Counted from the stretch's first letter, positions 7,394 to 17,121 are shown. The stretch: 64,000 nucleotides of DNA from Motilimonas pumila (GCF_003596335.1 NZ_QZCH01000011.1:1-64000), one strand, 5' to 3'. Notes: generated from the letters alone by a model not told the origin. Numbers and translations are program-made.

Positions 7394-8404
7394 ATGTTAA
7401 CAGCAATTAAACACACGGTTGTCGCCACCGCCTTTTTGGCAAGTGCGGCCACAAGCACCTTCGCCATGGCAAATGAAAAAGCCATGGATACCTTGAATTT
7501 CGGCATCATCTCTACCGAATCACAACAAAACTTAAAAACCACTTGGCAACCATTTTTGCAAGCGATGGAACAAAAAACAGGTTACAAAGTGAAAGCGTTT
7601 TTTGCGCCCGATTATGCCGGCATCATTCAAGGCATGCGCTTTAATAAAGTAGACGTGGCGTGGTATGGCAATAAGTCTGCAATGGAAGCGATCGATCGCG
7701 CCGGCGGTGAAATTTTTGCTCAAACCGTGGATGTTACAGGCAACCCAGGCTATTGGAGCGTTTTAGTCACCCACAAAGACAGCGCGTTGAATAACCTGCA
7801 AGACGTGTTAGATAAGCGCCAACAACTGGTATTTGGTAATGGCGATCCTAATTCGACTTCCGGATTTTTGGTACCATCTTATTACGTTTTTGCGAAAAAC
7901 AATGTCGCAGTATCAGATTTCAAACGTTCATTAAACGCCAGCCACGAAGCCAATGCACTGGCTGCTGCCGCTAAACAAGTAGATGTGGCCACAGGCAATA
8001 CCGAAAACATGGACCGTTTAAAGCAAACAGCACCTGACAAACATGCCCAACTAAAAGTGATTTGGAAATCGCCTTTGATCCCATCAGACCCCATTGTATG
8101 GCGTAAAAATTTACCTGCTAAGGTAAAAAACAAAGTGTACGACTTTTTCATGGAGTACGGTTCCAACCAAGATCCAAAAGAGTTAGCCATTTTAGAAGCG
8201 CTGCAATGGGCCCCGTTTAAAGCTTCAAGTGATTTACAGCTTCTGCCAATACGTCAATTGGTCTTGTTTAAGAACAAGCTGAAGATTGAGCAAAACACGG
8301 CTCTTAAAGCAGAAGAAAAAGCCCAGCAATTGGCGCGCATTGAAGAGCAGCTTAAAGCGTTAAGCCGCCAACAAAATGCTTTATTGGCCATGGCTCAGCA
8401 ATAA
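7394..8404 (+). CDS. phnD: Phosphonate ABC transporter periplasmic binding protein
   Basis: PhnD captures alkylphosphonates in the periplasm for the PhnCDE importer. A signal peptide (about 1-26, ending TFAMA) precedes the mature start. The core carries family motifs LNFGIISTESQQNL, APDYAGIIQGMRFNKVDVAWYGNKSA and FGNGDPNSTSGFLVPSYYVF, whose Ser/Thr residues line the phosphonate pocket. The C terminus is a charged helix (EEKAQQLARIEEQLKAL). The length (336) is normal. It lies 19 bp after phnC with AAGGAAAAC before the ATG, and a strong GNRA-loop hairpin separates it from phnE, perhaps stabilising the phnD part of the message. Confidence 0.95.
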   Translation: MLTAIKHTVVATAFLASAATSTFAMANEKAMDTLNFGIISTESQQNLKTTWQPFLQAMEQKTGYKVKAFFAPDYAGIIQGMRFNKVDVAWYGNKSAMEAIDRAGGEIFAQTVDVTGNPGYWSVLVTHKDSALNNLQDVLDKRQQLVFGNGDPNSTSGFLVPSYYVFAKNNVAVSDFKRSLNASHEANALAAAAKQVDVATGNTENMDRLKQTAPDKHAQLKVIWKSPLIPSDPIVWRKNLPAKVKNKVYDFFMEYGSNQDPKELAILEALQWAPFKASSDLQLLPIRQLVLFKNKLKIEQNTALKAEEKAQQLARIEEQLKALSRQQNALLAMAQQ

Positions 8405-8410
8405 GCCAGT

Positions 8411-8438
8411 GGGCCAATATCCGCAAGGATATTGGCCC
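8411..8438 (+). other. Intercistronic hairpin between phnD and phnE
   Basis: A perfect 12-bp stem (GGGCCAATATCC with its complement) closes a GCAA tetraloop, a stable GNRA loop. There is no T run, so it is more likely an mRNA-stabilising or attenuating structure than a terminator. This arrangement is common after binding-protein genes that need higher expression than their membrane partners. Confidence 0.7.
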
Positions 8439-8465
8439 CAAGATAAGTTTGATTAAGGCTTAGAT

Positions 8466-9257
8466 ATGGAATCTCACACCCCGTCAGACGCACTTTTTGT
8501 AAAGTCGTCCCATTGGCTTAATTTGGTCACTTGGCTATTGGTCATTATGTTGTTGTCTTGGTCTTGGCAAGGAGCAGAGATTGCGCCTTTGCAGTTGATG
8601 CAAGATGCCGGCAACATGGTTGAACTTGGCGCCGATTTTTTCCCTCCCGATTTTACCCAGCTCGATTACTACCTCGAAGAAATGCTCATTACCCTGCACA
8701 TTGCTTTATGGGGCACATTATTCGCCATTGTTGTGTCTGTGCCATTAGGGTTAATGTGCGCCGAAAACATGGTTCCCCCTTGGGTTTACCAGCCCATGAG
8801 AAGGCTCATGGATGCCGCCAGAGCGATTAACGAAATGGTGTTCGCCATGTTGTTTGTGGTTACCGTTGGTCTAGGGCCGTTTGCCGGTGTGATGGCGCTG
8901 TTTATTCACACCACGGGAGTCTTGGCCAAGTTATTTTCTGAAGCGGTAGAGGCCATAGATCCTGGCCAAGTAGAGGGCGTGCGCGCCACCGGCGCCAATA
9001 AAATAGAAGAGATCATCTACGGCGTTTTGCCCCAAGTCATGCCTTTGTGGATATCGTTTTCTTTGTATCGGTTTGAGTCTAACGTGCGCTCTGCCACTGT
9101 GGTTGGCATGGTTGGCGCAGGTGGCATCGGCGTGATTTTATGGGAAAGTATTCGCGGTTTTATGTTTACCCAAACTTGCGCCGTCATGATCATCATCATC
9201 GCCACCGTCAGTTTGCTCGACTTCGTTTCCCAGCGCATTCGCAAACGCTTTATTTAG
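8466..9257 (+). CDS. phnE: Phosphonate ABC transporter permease
   Basis: PhnE is the inner-membrane channel of the PhnCDE importer. Hydrophobic segments occur at about residues 15-32, 75-100, 115-150 and 205-255. The EAA-type loop that contacts the ATPase is visible ([19 protein letters not shown] then [10 protein letters not shown]), followed by [17 protein letters not shown], highly conserved in PhnE. 263 residues is the usual length and only one permease is present. The gap after phnD is larger than elsewhere in the operon because of the hairpin. With phnC broken, import would need another ATPase. Confidence 0.95.
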   Translation: MESHTPSDALFVKSSHWLNLVTWLLVIMLLSWSWQGAEIAPLQLMQDAGNMVELGADFFPPDFTQLDYYLEEMLITLHIALWGTLFAIVVSVPLGLMCAENMVPPWVYQPMRRLMDAARAINEMVFAMLFVVTVGLGPFAGVMALFIHTTGVLAKLFSEAVEAIDPGQVEGVRATGANKIEEIIYGVLPQVMPLWISFSLYRFESNVRSATVVGMVGAGGIGVILWESIRGFMFTQTCAVMIIIIATVSLLDFVSQRIRKRFI

Positions 9258-9266
9258 GACTAGGTC

Positions 9267-9959
9267 ATGGCTCGATATCAAGAAATAGCCTTAAGTTTAG
9301 AAGCGGCGATTGGCCAGACTTACCAACCTGGCCAGTATTTACCGCCAGAGCAGCACCTTGCCAGTGAATACCGGGTTAATCGCCACACCTTACGACGTGC
9401 CATTGACGAGCTAGTGAGCAAAGGTTGGCTTATGCGCCAACAAGGCAAGGGAGTATTGGTGTTAAATCAACCCGTACGTTATCCCCTGCACTCTGGAGCC
9501 AAATTCTCCGACAACGTCGCCAATATTGGTGCCAGTCCCACCACTCGCCTATTAGCGAAACAACAAGTCTTGGCGAGCGCTGAAGTCAGCCGCGCCCTTG
9601 AGTTAGCTCCAGGCACCAAAATATGGCGACTGAAAACCCTTAGGTTTATTGATGAGGTGGCGGTGAGTGTGGTGTTGCATCACTTTGTGCCGAGTTCACA
9701 CGATAATATTTTACGTCAATATCGCAGTGGCTCTGTGCATCATTTTCTGGCTCAACAGGGCGCGTTAGCGTTGCAGCGTCAGCGTACTTTAATTAGCGCT
9801 CAAATGGCCACTGAAGATGAGTGTTTATGTTTGCAAATGCCTTGTTCAGCCCCTTTGCTGCGTTTGTTTACCACCAATGTCGACGATAAAAAAAAACCAT
9901 TTGAATGCTCGATTGCGCTGATCCGCGCTGAGTTCGTTGAATTAACTATGGAGCACTGA
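9267..9959 (+). CDS. phnF: GntR/HutC-family regulator of phosphonate metabolism
   Basis: PhnF is a GntR-type regulator encoded inside many phn operons. Residues 1-70 are the winged helix (RYQEIALSLEAAIG, LPPEQHLASEYRVNRHTLR, then the wing MRQQGKGVLV). Residues 80-230 form the UTRA ligand domain (LELAPGTKIWRLKTLRF, HHFVPSSHDNILRQY). The gene starts 9 bp after phnE and ends one base before phnG, so it is in the same transcript. The ligand is unproven; a phosphonate breakdown product is the usual guess. Confidence 0.92.
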   Translation: MARYQEIALSLEAAIGQTYQPGQYLPPEQHLASEYRVNRHTLRRAIDELVSKGWLMRQQGKGVLVLNQPVRYPLHSGAKFSDNVANIGASPTTRLLAKQQVLASAEVSRALELAPGTKIWRLKTLRFIDEVAVSVVLHHFVPSSHDNILRQYRSGSVHHFLAQQGALALQRQRTLISAQMATEDECLCLQMPCSAPLLRLFTTNVDDKKKPFECSIALIRAEFVELTMEH

Positions 9960-9960
9960 G

Positions 9961-10410
9961 ATGTCCATTGATATTGCTGCTCGCCAACAGTGGCTAGCGA
10001 CGTTAGCCCACAGCCGCAGTGAAGATTTGTTGCGCTTTTGGCAACAGCTTGAAATAGATCCTGAATGTGAAGTGATACGCCAACCAGAAGTGGGGCTAAC
10101 GCGCTTACAAGGCCGCATGGGCGGTACCGGTGACGTTTTTAATTTTGCCGACACCACAGTTACAAGAACCGTCATACGTTTAGCAGATGGCACCTTAGGT
10201 TATGGCTTTATCCAAGGACGCGACAAGCACAAAGCCATGTTGGTTGCGATTGCCGACGCATTATTACAACAAACGGAGTTTCATCTACGGCTGCAAACCC
10301 ATTTGATCCAACCATTAGCCGAACTTCAGCAATTAGCTAAAGCCAATACGGCAAAAGAGATGGCCAGCAGCAAAGTCGACTTTTTCACATTGGTCAGAGG
10401 AGAAGATTAA
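9961..10410 (+). CDS. phnG: C-P lyase core subunit PhnG
   Basis: PhnG is a subunit of the PhnGHIJ core complex. With PhnH, PhnI and PhnL it is needed to join phosphonate to ribose and make ribose-1-methylphosphonate triphosphate-type intermediates. The 149-residue product carries the family motifs RQQWLATLAHS, VGLTRLQGRMGGTGDVFNFADTTVTR and TLGYGFIQGRDKHKA. It begins one base after phnF and ends directly before the phnH start, which implies translational coupling. Confidence 0.95.
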   Translation: MSIDIAARQQWLATLAHSRSEDLLRFWQQLEIDPECEVIRQPEVGLTRLQGRMGGTGDVFNFADTTVTRTVIRLADGTLGYGFIQGRDKHKAMLVAIADALLQQTEFHLRLQTHLIQPLAELQQLAKANTAKEMASSKVDFFTLVRGED

Positions 10411-11004
10411 ATGCAGGCCATCACATCAGGCTTCGCTCAAGGGGTAGCTGACAGCCAATTTTGCTTTCGTCATATCCTGACAGCGATGAGTGAGCCAGGC
10501 ACAGTGTGCCAACTTAATAAGCATCCGGGTTTTATGCCATTACATGCCGCCACCAGCCAAGTTTTGCTGACTTTGTGTGACCAAGATACTGGCATTTACC
10601 TCAGTGCAAACCTTGCCAATGAAGCTGAGCTAGCGGCACTGACAGATAACCTTGCATTTCATTGCCAAGCCCCATTAGTGGTTGCTGAGCAGGCCGATTT
10701 TGCCGTCGTGGATGGCCAAGAAGAGGTGGCCATGTCAAGCTTTAAGGCCGGCACTCATTTATTGCCAGAAACCAATTGTACCTTAGTGATTCAAACCAAT
10801 GGGTTTCATCACGGGCCGTTATATCGACTAACCGGGCCAGGCATAGAACACCACAAACATGTGCAACTTGGCTACCTGAGCCCAACCATTACCGAGCATT
10901 TAATCGCTCCTAAGCAGGCATTCCCCCTCGGCTTAGACCTTATCTTTTGCGCCGGTGAAGACATCATTGCCATTCCCCGAACCACTAAAGTGGAGTTAAG
11001 TTAA
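10411..11004 (+). CDS. phnH: C-P lyase core subunit PhnH
   Basis: PhnH is a dimeric core subunit of carbon-phosphorus lyase with a fold related to PLP-dependent transferases but without cofactor. Visible motifs are FAQGVADSQFCFRHILTAMSEPG, LLTLCDQDTGIYL, SFKAGTHLLPETNCTLVIQ and PGIEH. The length of 197 residues is normal. The start abuts the phnG stop and the TAATG at the end overlaps phnI by one base. Confidence 0.95.
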   Translation: MQAITSGFAQGVADSQFCFRHILTAMSEPGTVCQLNKHPGFMPLHAATSQVLLTLCDQDTGIYLSANLANEAELAALTDNLAFHCQAPLVVAEQADFAVVDGQEEVAMSSFKAGTHLLPETNCTLVIQTNGFHHGPLYRLTGPGIEHHKHVQLGYLSPTITEHLIAPKQAFPLGLDLIFCAGEDIIAIPRTTKVELS

Positions 11005-12119
11005 TGTACGTTGCTGTAAAAGGTGGCGAGCAAGCCATTGCTCATGCCCATCAACTTCAAGCCAAACGACGCCGCGGCTCTCCTAAAGTGGCGGAGCTGA
11101 CTGTTGAACAAATTGCCGAGCAGCTGAGCTTGGCGGTAGAGCGGGTGATGACAGAAGGCGGCATTTACGATCGTGAATTAGCCGCGCTGGCAATCAAACA
11201 AGCCAGTGGCGACCAAGTAGAGGCTATTTTCTTACTGCGAGCATACCGCACCACCTTGCCTTTGCTTGGCCAATGCGCTCCGCTTAACACCAGCGAGATG
11301 TTGGTTCACAGGCGCATTTCCGCCATCTATAAAGATCTTCCTGGCGGTCAACAACTCGGCCCCACTTATGACTACAGCCATCGCTTGTTGGATTTTACTT
11401 TACTGACTCCAGAACAAAAAACCAAGCAGGCTAATCGCAGTCAGCATCATGGTCAAGATGGCAACGCCAACGGCGATGAAAGCCGGCAAACCTTTAGCCG
11501 GGTATTTGCTCAGCTGGAGCAACAAGCTTTAGCCAAACCCGAGCAAGACTCAGGAAAAAAACCGGCGGACATTACCGCGCAAGCGGTGCGTTATCCCAGT
11601 GATAGGTCAGCGCGATTACAACAGCTTTGCCGCGGTGACGAAGGTTATTTACTCGCCCTGGCTTATTCTACTCAGCGAGGTTATGGCCGAAATCATCCTT
11701 TTGCGGGTGAAATCCGCAGTGGTGAAGTGACCTTATGTATGACCCCGCCAGAGCTGGGCTTTAGCATCGAAATTGGCAGTGTATTGGTCACTGAATGCGA
11801 GATGGTAAATAGTTTTACTCAAGACGACACCGCTTCACCTCATTTTACTCGGGGCTATGGCTTAGCTTTTGGCATGAGTGAGCGTAAAGCCATGGCCATG
11901 GCCATTGTCGATAGAGCGCTACAAGGTAAGCAGTATGGTGAAGCCGTATCTAGCCCCGCACAAGACGAAGAATTTGTATTGTCACACGCCGACAATGTGG
12001 CCGCGGCTGGCTTTGTTTCACACTTGAAACTGCCCCACTACGTTGACTTTCAATCAGAACTCGAACTGCTTCGGAAAATGCAGGCCAATCAAGGGGGCGC
12101 CAGTGACGAACATGTCTAA
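11004..12119 (+). CDS. phnI: C-P lyase core subunit PhnI (purine ribonucleosidase)
   Basis: PhnI is the core subunit with nucleosidase activity that starts phosphonate activation by displacing the adenine from ATP. The opening MYVAVKGGEQAIAHAHQL and the later VTLCMTPPELGFSIEIGSV and SFTQDDTASPHFTRGYGLAF are diagnostic. At 371 residues it is a little longer than the E. coli protein because of a polar insert around residues 145-195 (QSQHH/NGDES region). It overlaps phnH by one base and phnJ by eight. Confidence 0.95.
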   Translation: MYVAVKGGEQAIAHAHQLQAKRRRGSPKVAELTVEQIAEQLSLAVERVMTEGGIYDRELAALAIKQASGDQVEAIFLLRAYRTTLPLLGQCAPLNTSEMLVHRRISAIYKDLPGGQQLGPTYDYSHRLLDFTLLTPEQKTKQANRSQHHGQDGNANGDESRQTFSRVFAQLEQQALAKPEQDSGKKPADITAQAVRYPSDRSARLQQLCRGDEGYLLALAYSTQRGYGRNHPFAGEIRSGEVTLCMTPPELGFSIEIGSVLVTECEMVNSFTQDDTASPHFTRGYGLAFGMSERKAMAMAIVDRALQGKQYGEAVSSPAQDEEFVLSHADNVAAAGFVSHLKLPHYVDFQSELELLRKMQANQGGASDEHV

Positions 12120-12996
12120 TTTCAGTGCTTGCCTGGCACAAGCCAAGCAACCCAGCCATTACAATTTTGGCTACCTAGATGAACAAAGCAAACGCATGAT
12201 CCGCCGCGCTATCATCAAAGGAGTATGTATCCCGGGTTACCAAGTTGCTTTTGGTGGCCGCGAAATGCCAATGCCATATGGCTGGGGCACAGGCGGCATT
12301 ATGTTAAGCGCAGCAATTCTTGGCCAGCAAGACGTTTTTAAAGTAATTGACCAAGGCGCTGATGACACCACCAATGCGGTCTCTATTCGGGCTTTTTTTC
12401 AGCAAATGTGCCAACTAGAAACCACCACTCAAACAGCAAAAGCCAGCGTGATTCAAACCCGGCACCGGATCCCAGAGCAGCCCCTGCGCCATGGCCAAAT
12501 TATGGTATATCAAGTGCCCATTCCTGAGCCTTTACGCTTTATCGAGCCCAGAGAAACCGAAACTCAAAAAATGCATGGCCTAGAGGAATACGGCGCCATG
12601 CACGTGAAACTTTATGAAGACATTGTGCAATATGGCTATATCGCCACCAGTTACGCCTACCCAGTGCGGGTGAATCACAGGTATTTGATGGACCCTTCTC
12701 CCATACCCAAGTTTGACAACCCTAAGCTCAATCGCAATCCGGCGTTGATGTTATTTGCTGCGGGTCGTGAAAAGCGCATTTATTGTGTACCACCTTACAC
12801 CCAAGTGGTGAGTTTGGATTTTGAGGATCACCCGTTTGCAGTGCAGCAGTGGTCGCAGCCCTGCAAATTGTGCGGCAGCCAAGACAGCTTTTTAGACGAG
12901 GTGCTACTCGACGATCAAGGCGGGCGGATGTTTGTCTGCTCAGACACCGACTATTGCCAGCGCCAACAGGAAAAACAACATGAATGTTCAGCTTAA
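12112..12996 (+). CDS. phnJ: Alpha-D-ribose 1-methylphosphonate 5-phosphate C-P lyase (radical SAM)
   Basis: PhnJ breaks the carbon-phosphorus bond by radical SAM chemistry. The protein contains YLDEQSKRMIRRAIIKGV, GGREMPMPYGWGTGGI, VIDQGADDTTNAVSIR and EPLRFIEPRETETQ. Its four Cys (about 251, 254, 276 and 282: CKLC, then MFVCSDTDYC) keep the spacing of E. coli Cys241/244/266/272, which bind the 4Fe-4S cluster. The chosen ATG overlaps the phnI stop by eight bases and matches the family N terminus; an upstream in-frame start would add 23 residues. It overlaps phnK by 17 bases. Confidence 0.95.
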   Translation: MSNFSACLAQAKQPSHYNFGYLDEQSKRMIRRAIIKGVCIPGYQVAFGGREMPMPYGWGTGGIMLSAAILGQQDVFKVIDQGADDTTNAVSIRAFFQQMCQLETTTQTAKASVIQTRHRIPEQPLRHGQIMVYQVPIPEPLRFIEPRETETQKMHGLEEYGAMHVKLYEDIVQYGYIATSYAYPVRVNHRYLMDPSPIPKFDNPKLNRNPALMLFAAGREKRIYCVPPYTQVVSLDFEDHPFAVQQWSQPCKLCGSQDSFLDEVLLDDQGGRMFVCSDTDYCQRQQEKQHECSA

Positions 12997-13777
12997 CCCG
13001 GCGCCGGTAACACCGGTTTTACAGGCCACTCAAATCAGTAAACTTTACGGCGAGAACCAAGGCTTTCATTGTTTGGATATCGACCTTTATCCTGGAGAAG
13101 TATTAGCAGTGGTGGGTGAGTCTGGCTCCGGCAAAACCACGCTGCTAAAGGCGTTATCAGGACGATTACCACCACAAACAGGACAAGTCATCTACGCCAG
13201 TGATGAGCAGGATATCATCAGCCTGTATGACAGCAGTGAAGCAAAACTGCGTCAACTGAGCCGCACTGAATTTGGCATAGTGCATCAACACCCACTTGAC
13301 GGTTTAAGGCCTTATATTTCTGCTGGCGGCAACATAGGTGAGCCGCTGATGGCCTCAGGCAATCGCCACTTTGGCGATATTCGAGAACAAGCCAGCCAAT
13401 GGCTCAATGCGGTTGAAATCGACCCTTGCCGCATTGACGATTTACCGATTCATTTCTCTGGCGGCATGCAGCAAAGATTGCAAATTGCGCGAAACCTAGT
13501 GACCCATCCCAAAGTAGTGTTTATGGACGAGCCTACCGGCGGCCTTGACGTTTCGGTACAAGCTAAATTACTGGACTTAATTCGCCAATTGGTTAAACGC
13601 CTCAACCTGGCCGTTATCATCGTCACCCACGACTTAGCCGTCGCCAGGTTATTAGCTCACAGGATCATGGTGATGCGTCAAGGACAGGTGGTGGAAACCG
13701 GCCTTACCGACCGCGTATTAGATGATCCACAACACGCCTATACCCAACTTTTAGTGGCTTCGGTATTACAGCAATAG
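12980..13777 (+). CDS. phnK: C-P lyase ABC-type subunit PhnK
   Basis: PhnK is an ABC ATPase-like subunit that docks on the PhnGHIJ core and is required for phosphonate breakdown, not transport. Walker A is GESGSGKTT (about residues 44-52), the Q loop lies in [11 protein letters not shown], the signature is [13 protein letters not shown], Walker B is [12 protein letters not shown], and the switch His is in VTHDLAVAR. The start follows AGGAAA and overlaps the end of phnJ; a longer frame from 12932 would lack a site. Its 265 residues are slightly over the family norm. Confidence 0.93.
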   Translation: MNVQLNPAPVTPVLQATQISKLYGENQGFHCLDIDLYPGEVLAVVGESGSGKTTLLKALSGRLPPQTGQVIYASDEQDIISLYDSSEAKLRQLSRTEFGIVHQHPLDGLRPYISAGGNIGEPLMASGNRHFGDIREQASQWLNAVEIDPCRIDDLPIHFSGGMQQRLQIARNLVTHPKVVFMDEPTGGLDVSVQAKLLDLIRQLVKRLNLAVIIVTHDLAVARLLAHRIMVMRQGQVVETGLTDRVLDDPQHAYTQLLVASVLQQ

Positions 13778-13815
13778 TCCGCCTTATGACCACATCAATC
13801 ACAGAGGGAACGGCC

Positions 13816-14514
13816 ATGGAGCCCGTATTAATTGCCAAAGATATTCATAAGACCTTTGTTTTGCATAATCAAGGTTGCACTCAGTTGCCCGTACTGGAAA
13901 ATCAACATTTAAGCCTGCATAAGGGTGAATGCCTCGTATTACACGGCCATTCTGGCAGCGGTAAATCCAGCTTATTGAGAGCCTTATATGGCAACTATCA
14001 TGTTAACCAAGGTGAAATACTTATCCGCCAACAAGCGCAGTGGCTAAACCTCGTCAACGCTGACTCACGCCAGATAATACAGTTACGCCAACATACTTTG
14101 GGTTGGGTAAGCCAGTTTTTACGGGTTATTCCTCGACTGTCAGCTCGCGATATCGTGATGCAGCCGCAACTCGATATTGGCATCTCCCCTGCCGTGGCCA
14201 AAGCCACCGCGGAGCGCTTGTTAAGCCAACTAAATGTGCCAGAAAAACTCTGGTCTTTAGCGCCAGCCACTTTTTCTGGAGGCGAACAACAAAGGGTCAA
14301 TATTGCCAAAGGTTTTGCCTTGGATTACCCCATATTATTGCTGGATGAGCCCACCGCCTCATTGGACAAAACTAATTGTGAGCAAGTGATATCGCTTATT
14401 CAACAAGCCAAGCAACGAGGCGCAGCCATTGTGGGCATCTTCCATGACCCTTGGGTTAGAGAGCAGGTCGCTGATCGCCTTCACCCTATGTCAGCTTTGT
14501 CTGCACCTCATTAA
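13816..14514 (+). CDS. phnL: C-P lyase ABC-type subunit PhnL
   Basis: PhnL is the second ABC ATPase-like subunit needed for C-P lyase function. It shows Walker [28 protein letters not shown], signature [15 protein letters not shown], Walker [12 protein letters not shown] and the switch His in GIFHDPWVR. The ATG at 13816 is preceded by GAGGGAA at good distance and gives 232 residues, near the family length. The upstream ATG at 13786 has no clear site and is less likely. Confidence 0.93.
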   Translation: MEPVLIAKDIHKTFVLHNQGCTQLPVLENQHLSLHKGECLVLHGHSGSGKSSLLRALYGNYHVNQGEILIRQQAQWLNLVNADSRQIIQLRQHTLGWVSQFLRVIPRLSARDIVMQPQLDIGISPAVAKATAERLLSQLNVPEKLWSLAPATFSGGEQQRVNIAKGFALDYPILLLDEPTASLDKTNCEQVISLIQQAKQRGAAIVGIFHDPWVREQVADRLHPMSALSAPH

Positions 14515-14528
14515 AAAGGACTCCGTCT

Positions 14529-15665
14529 ATGATCATTACCAATGTCAATATTGTGCTTGAGGATGAAGTAGTGCTCGGCTCATTAGAGGTAAGAGAAGGA
14601 AATATTATCGCCTTGTCTGATACCCAAAGTCAGCTCAGCGCTGCCATAAATGGAGATGGCGCTTATCTACTGCCCGGTTTGGTTGAGCTGCATACCGACA
14701 ACCTTGAAAAATTTTTCACGCCTAGGCCAAAAGTAAGCTGGCCCAGTGCTTCGGCCATGGCCAGCCATGATGCCTTGATGATAGCCAGTGGCATTACTAC
14801 AGTGCTTGATGCCATTGCCGTTGGTTATATTAACGACCACGGTGCCCGCTTAGCGAATTTACAACGCATGGTGGACGCCATTACCAGCAGCCAACAAGCT
14901 GGCGTAAACCGCGCTGAGCATATGCTGCATTTGCGCTGCGAATTGCCAAACCCTGATACCGTGGACATGTTTGAAACCCTGGTGCAACAAGCCCCCATTG
15001 CCATGGTGTCCTTGATGGACCACACCCCAGGACAACGTCAATTTGTTGATAGTGAAAAGTATCGAACCTATTACATGGGCAAATATGGGCTCAATGAACA
15101 AGAAATGGCCCAATTTGAAGCTGAGCAAACAGCCGCCGCTGTACAATGGTCGACGCCAAACCGCCAAGCCATTGCGGCCTTAGCCAGAGCGAAACACTTG
15201 CCATTAGCAAGCCATGATGACGCCACCTTGGCTCACGCCAATGAGTCAGTAGCTTTGGGCTGCGCCATAGCCGAGTTCCCCACGACGGAGGAAGCGGCGA
15301 GCGCCTCCCATCAAGCAGGGTTAAAAGTCATGATGGGCGCGCCGAATATTATTCGCGGCGGATCGCACTCAGGCAATGTAGCAGCCGCGACCTTGGCTGA
15401 CGCCGGCGTGCTGGATATATTATCTTCTGATTATTACCCTGCCAGTTTGCTTGATGCGGCGTATCAAGTCGCGCTAAGCCCTACTAATCAGTACGATTTA
15501 TGCCAAGCTATTAAGATGGTTAGCGCCACACCAGCCAACGCCATAGGCCTTAATGATCGAGGCTGTATTGCAGAAGGTAAAAGAGCGGATTTAGTGCTGG
15601 CCAAGCCAACAGATGAAAGGCTCAGAATAATGCAGGTTTGGCGCCAAGGAGCGCGAGTATTTTGA
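14529..15665 (+). CDS. phnM: RPnTP hydrolase (phosphonate metabolism amidohydrolase)
   Basis: PhnM removes pyrophosphate from ribose-1-phosphonate triphosphate before C-P cleavage. It is an amidohydrolase-fold metal enzyme; visible parts are LLPGLVELHTDNLEKFFTPRP (metal-binding His region), SLMDHTPGQRQF, LASHDDATLAHA and LDILSSDYYPASLLDAA. 378 residues is the normal length. An AAGGACT site precedes the ATG, 14 bp after phnL. The stop codon is shared with the start region of phnN. Confidence 0.95.
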   Translation: MIITNVNIVLEDEVVLGSLEVREGNIIALSDTQSQLSAAINGDGAYLLPGLVELHTDNLEKFFTPRPKVSWPSASAMASHDALMIASGITTVLDAIAVGYINDHGARLANLQRMVDAITSSQQAGVNRAEHMLHLRCELPNPDTVDMFETLVQQAPIAMVSLMDHTPGQRQFVDSEKYRTYYMGKYGLNEQEMAQFEAEQTAAAVQWSTPNRQAIAALARAKHLPLASHDDATLAHANESVALGCAIAEFPTTEEAASASHQAGLKVMMGAPNIIRGGSHSGNVAAATLADAGVLDILSSDYYPASLLDAAYQVALSPTNQYDLCQAIKMVSATPANAIGLNDRGCIAEGKRADLVLAKPTDERLRIMQVWRQGARVF

Positions 15666-16306
15666 ATATTGGGCAGGAAAACAACCATCACGATTGCCGC
15701 ACTCAGCACTGCCCTACCCCTAAGCTGTATTATTTGGTGGGACCTTCTGGCTCAGGCAAAGATAGCTTGATCAACGCCTTAAAGCAGCAAACTGACATTA
15801 ACGCGAGACTGGCTTTTGCTAGGCGTTATATCACCCGAGAGCAAGGTGTGGGCGAAGAAGGCCACATCCATTTAACCCCGCAAGAGTTTACTCAACGCCT
15901 CGAACAAGGTTTTTTCGCCATGTATTGGCAAGCCAACGATTGTATGTACGGTATTAGCCAACAAAGTATAAACCTGCTGCAGCAAGGCAAGAGTGTGTTA
16001 GTGAATGGCTCTCGCGCCTATTTACCGACAGTACAAGCGCACTATGGTGATAAACTGCAAGTGATTGCGCTGTCGGTTCAGCAAGATATTTTAGCTCAGC
16101 GTTTAACGCAAAGAGCAAGAGAGTGCCAAGCAAAAATAGCGGCGCGTTTAGAGCGTAATCATGAGTTTGAAAGCCGCCTGCCTGATGGCAGCTGGCTGAT
16201 AGATAATAGCGGGGATTTCGCGCAAGCGGTACACCAGCTTCGGCAATACTTATTCACTTCCTTACCAAGCTCGGCCTACAAAAGCCGAGCAGAAGAAATA
16301 AAATGA
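15662..16306 (+). CDS. phnN: Ribose 1,5-bisphosphate phosphokinase
   Basis: PhnN makes PRPP from ribose 1,5-bisphosphate, the product of the C-P lyase route. It is a guanylate-kinase-like P-loop kinase: Walker A GPSGSGKDS lies about residues 27-35, followed by RRYITREQGVGEEGHI and LVNGSRAYLP. No ATG is available; the TTG at 15662 overlaps the phnM stop by four bases and has AAGGAG ten bases upstream. Another TTG at 15638 would add eight residues and is less well placed. It overlaps phnP by four bases. Confidence 0.88.
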   Translation: MNIGQENNHHDCRTQHCPTPKLYYLVGPSGSGKDSLINALKQQTDINARLAFARRYITREQGVGEEGHIHLTPQEFTQRLEQGFFAMYWQANDCMYGISQQSINLLQQGKSVLVNGSRAYLPTVQAHYGDKLQVIALSVQQDILAQRLTQRARECQAKIAARLERNHEFESRLPDGSWLIDNSGDFAQAVHQLRQYLFTSLPSSAYKSRAEEIK

Positions 16307-17121
16307 TAACACTCACTTTACTCGGCACAGGCAACGTACAAGGCAGCCCGGTATACGGCTGCTTATGTAACGCTTGTGAACGTGCCCGGTGCGAGCCTAA
16401 ATATCGCCGCCGGTTATGCTCCGCCATGTTGCAAGTAGCAGGCCATACGCTATTAATTGACGCCAACCGCAGCGACTTGTGTGAGCGTTTTGCAGCCAAT
16501 AGCATCAGCGCTATCTTACTGACGCATTATCATATGGATCATGTTCAAAGCTTATTTCAGCTGCGCTGGAGCAAAGTGGCCCCCATTCCTGTTTACCAGC
16601 CAAATGATGACAAAGGTTGCGATGATTTATTTAAACATCCTGGTATTTTAGCGTTCCAGCCAGCCAATGAAATGGGTCGTGAGTTTTGTTTGCCCAGCTT
16701 ACCTGATTTACGCATTACAGCCTTGGCACTGAATCACTCTAAGCCTTGTAATGGTTACCTTTTTAACTACAGCAACGCAACACTAGCTTATTTAACAGAT
16801 ACTTGTGAGCTGCCTAAAGCAACGTGGCAAGCCCTGCATAAGGCCAGTCCACAATACATAGCGATCGATTGCAGCTTTGCTCCGGGCACAGTAGACCATA
16901 ATCACAATAATCTGACTCAAGTACTGGCCATGGCTAAGGCTATGCCAAAAAGCCATTGGTTGTTGACCCATATTGGCCACGATCTGGACGCCTATTTAAT
17001 GCAGCATACTCCATCGCTGCCAGATAATATCACGATTGCCAGAGATGAAATGACGCTGACGTTGGCTGAAAATCAAGACCCAGAGGCCGCGATTAGCAAG
17101 CTAGATGAAAATGTCACCTAA
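16303..17121 (+). CDS. phnP: 5-phosphoribosyl 1,2-cyclic phosphate phosphodiesterase
   Basis: PhnP opens the cyclic ribose phosphate released by PhnJ. It is a metallo-beta-lactamase-fold enzyme: LLTHYHMDHVQS holds the HxHxDH metal motif, AIDCSFAPG and LLTHIGHDLD hold further ligands, and the N-terminal Cys cluster (CLCNACERARC) forms the structural zinc site typical of PhnP. The ATGA overlap with phnN shows coupling. The gene ends the phn operon; no phnO acetyltransferase follows. Confidence 0.93.
   Translation: MITLTLLGTGNVQGSPVYGCLCNACERARCEPKYRRRLCSAMLQVAGHTLLIDANRSDLCERFAANSISAILLTHYHMDHVQSLFQLRWSKVAPIPVYQPNDDKGCDDLFKHPGILAFQPANEMGREFCLPSLPDLRITALALNHSKPCNGYLFNYSNATLAYLTDTCELPKATWQALHKASPQYIAIDCSFAPGTVDHNHNNLTQVLAMAKAMPKSHWLLTHIGHDLDAYLMQHTPSLPDNITIARDEMTLTLAENQDPEAAISKLDENVT

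Noticed and set aside
12043-12111. Longer N terminus for PhnJ
   Set aside because: No ribosome binding site, not in the family, and it lies inside phnI; the ATG overlapping the phnI stop is better.
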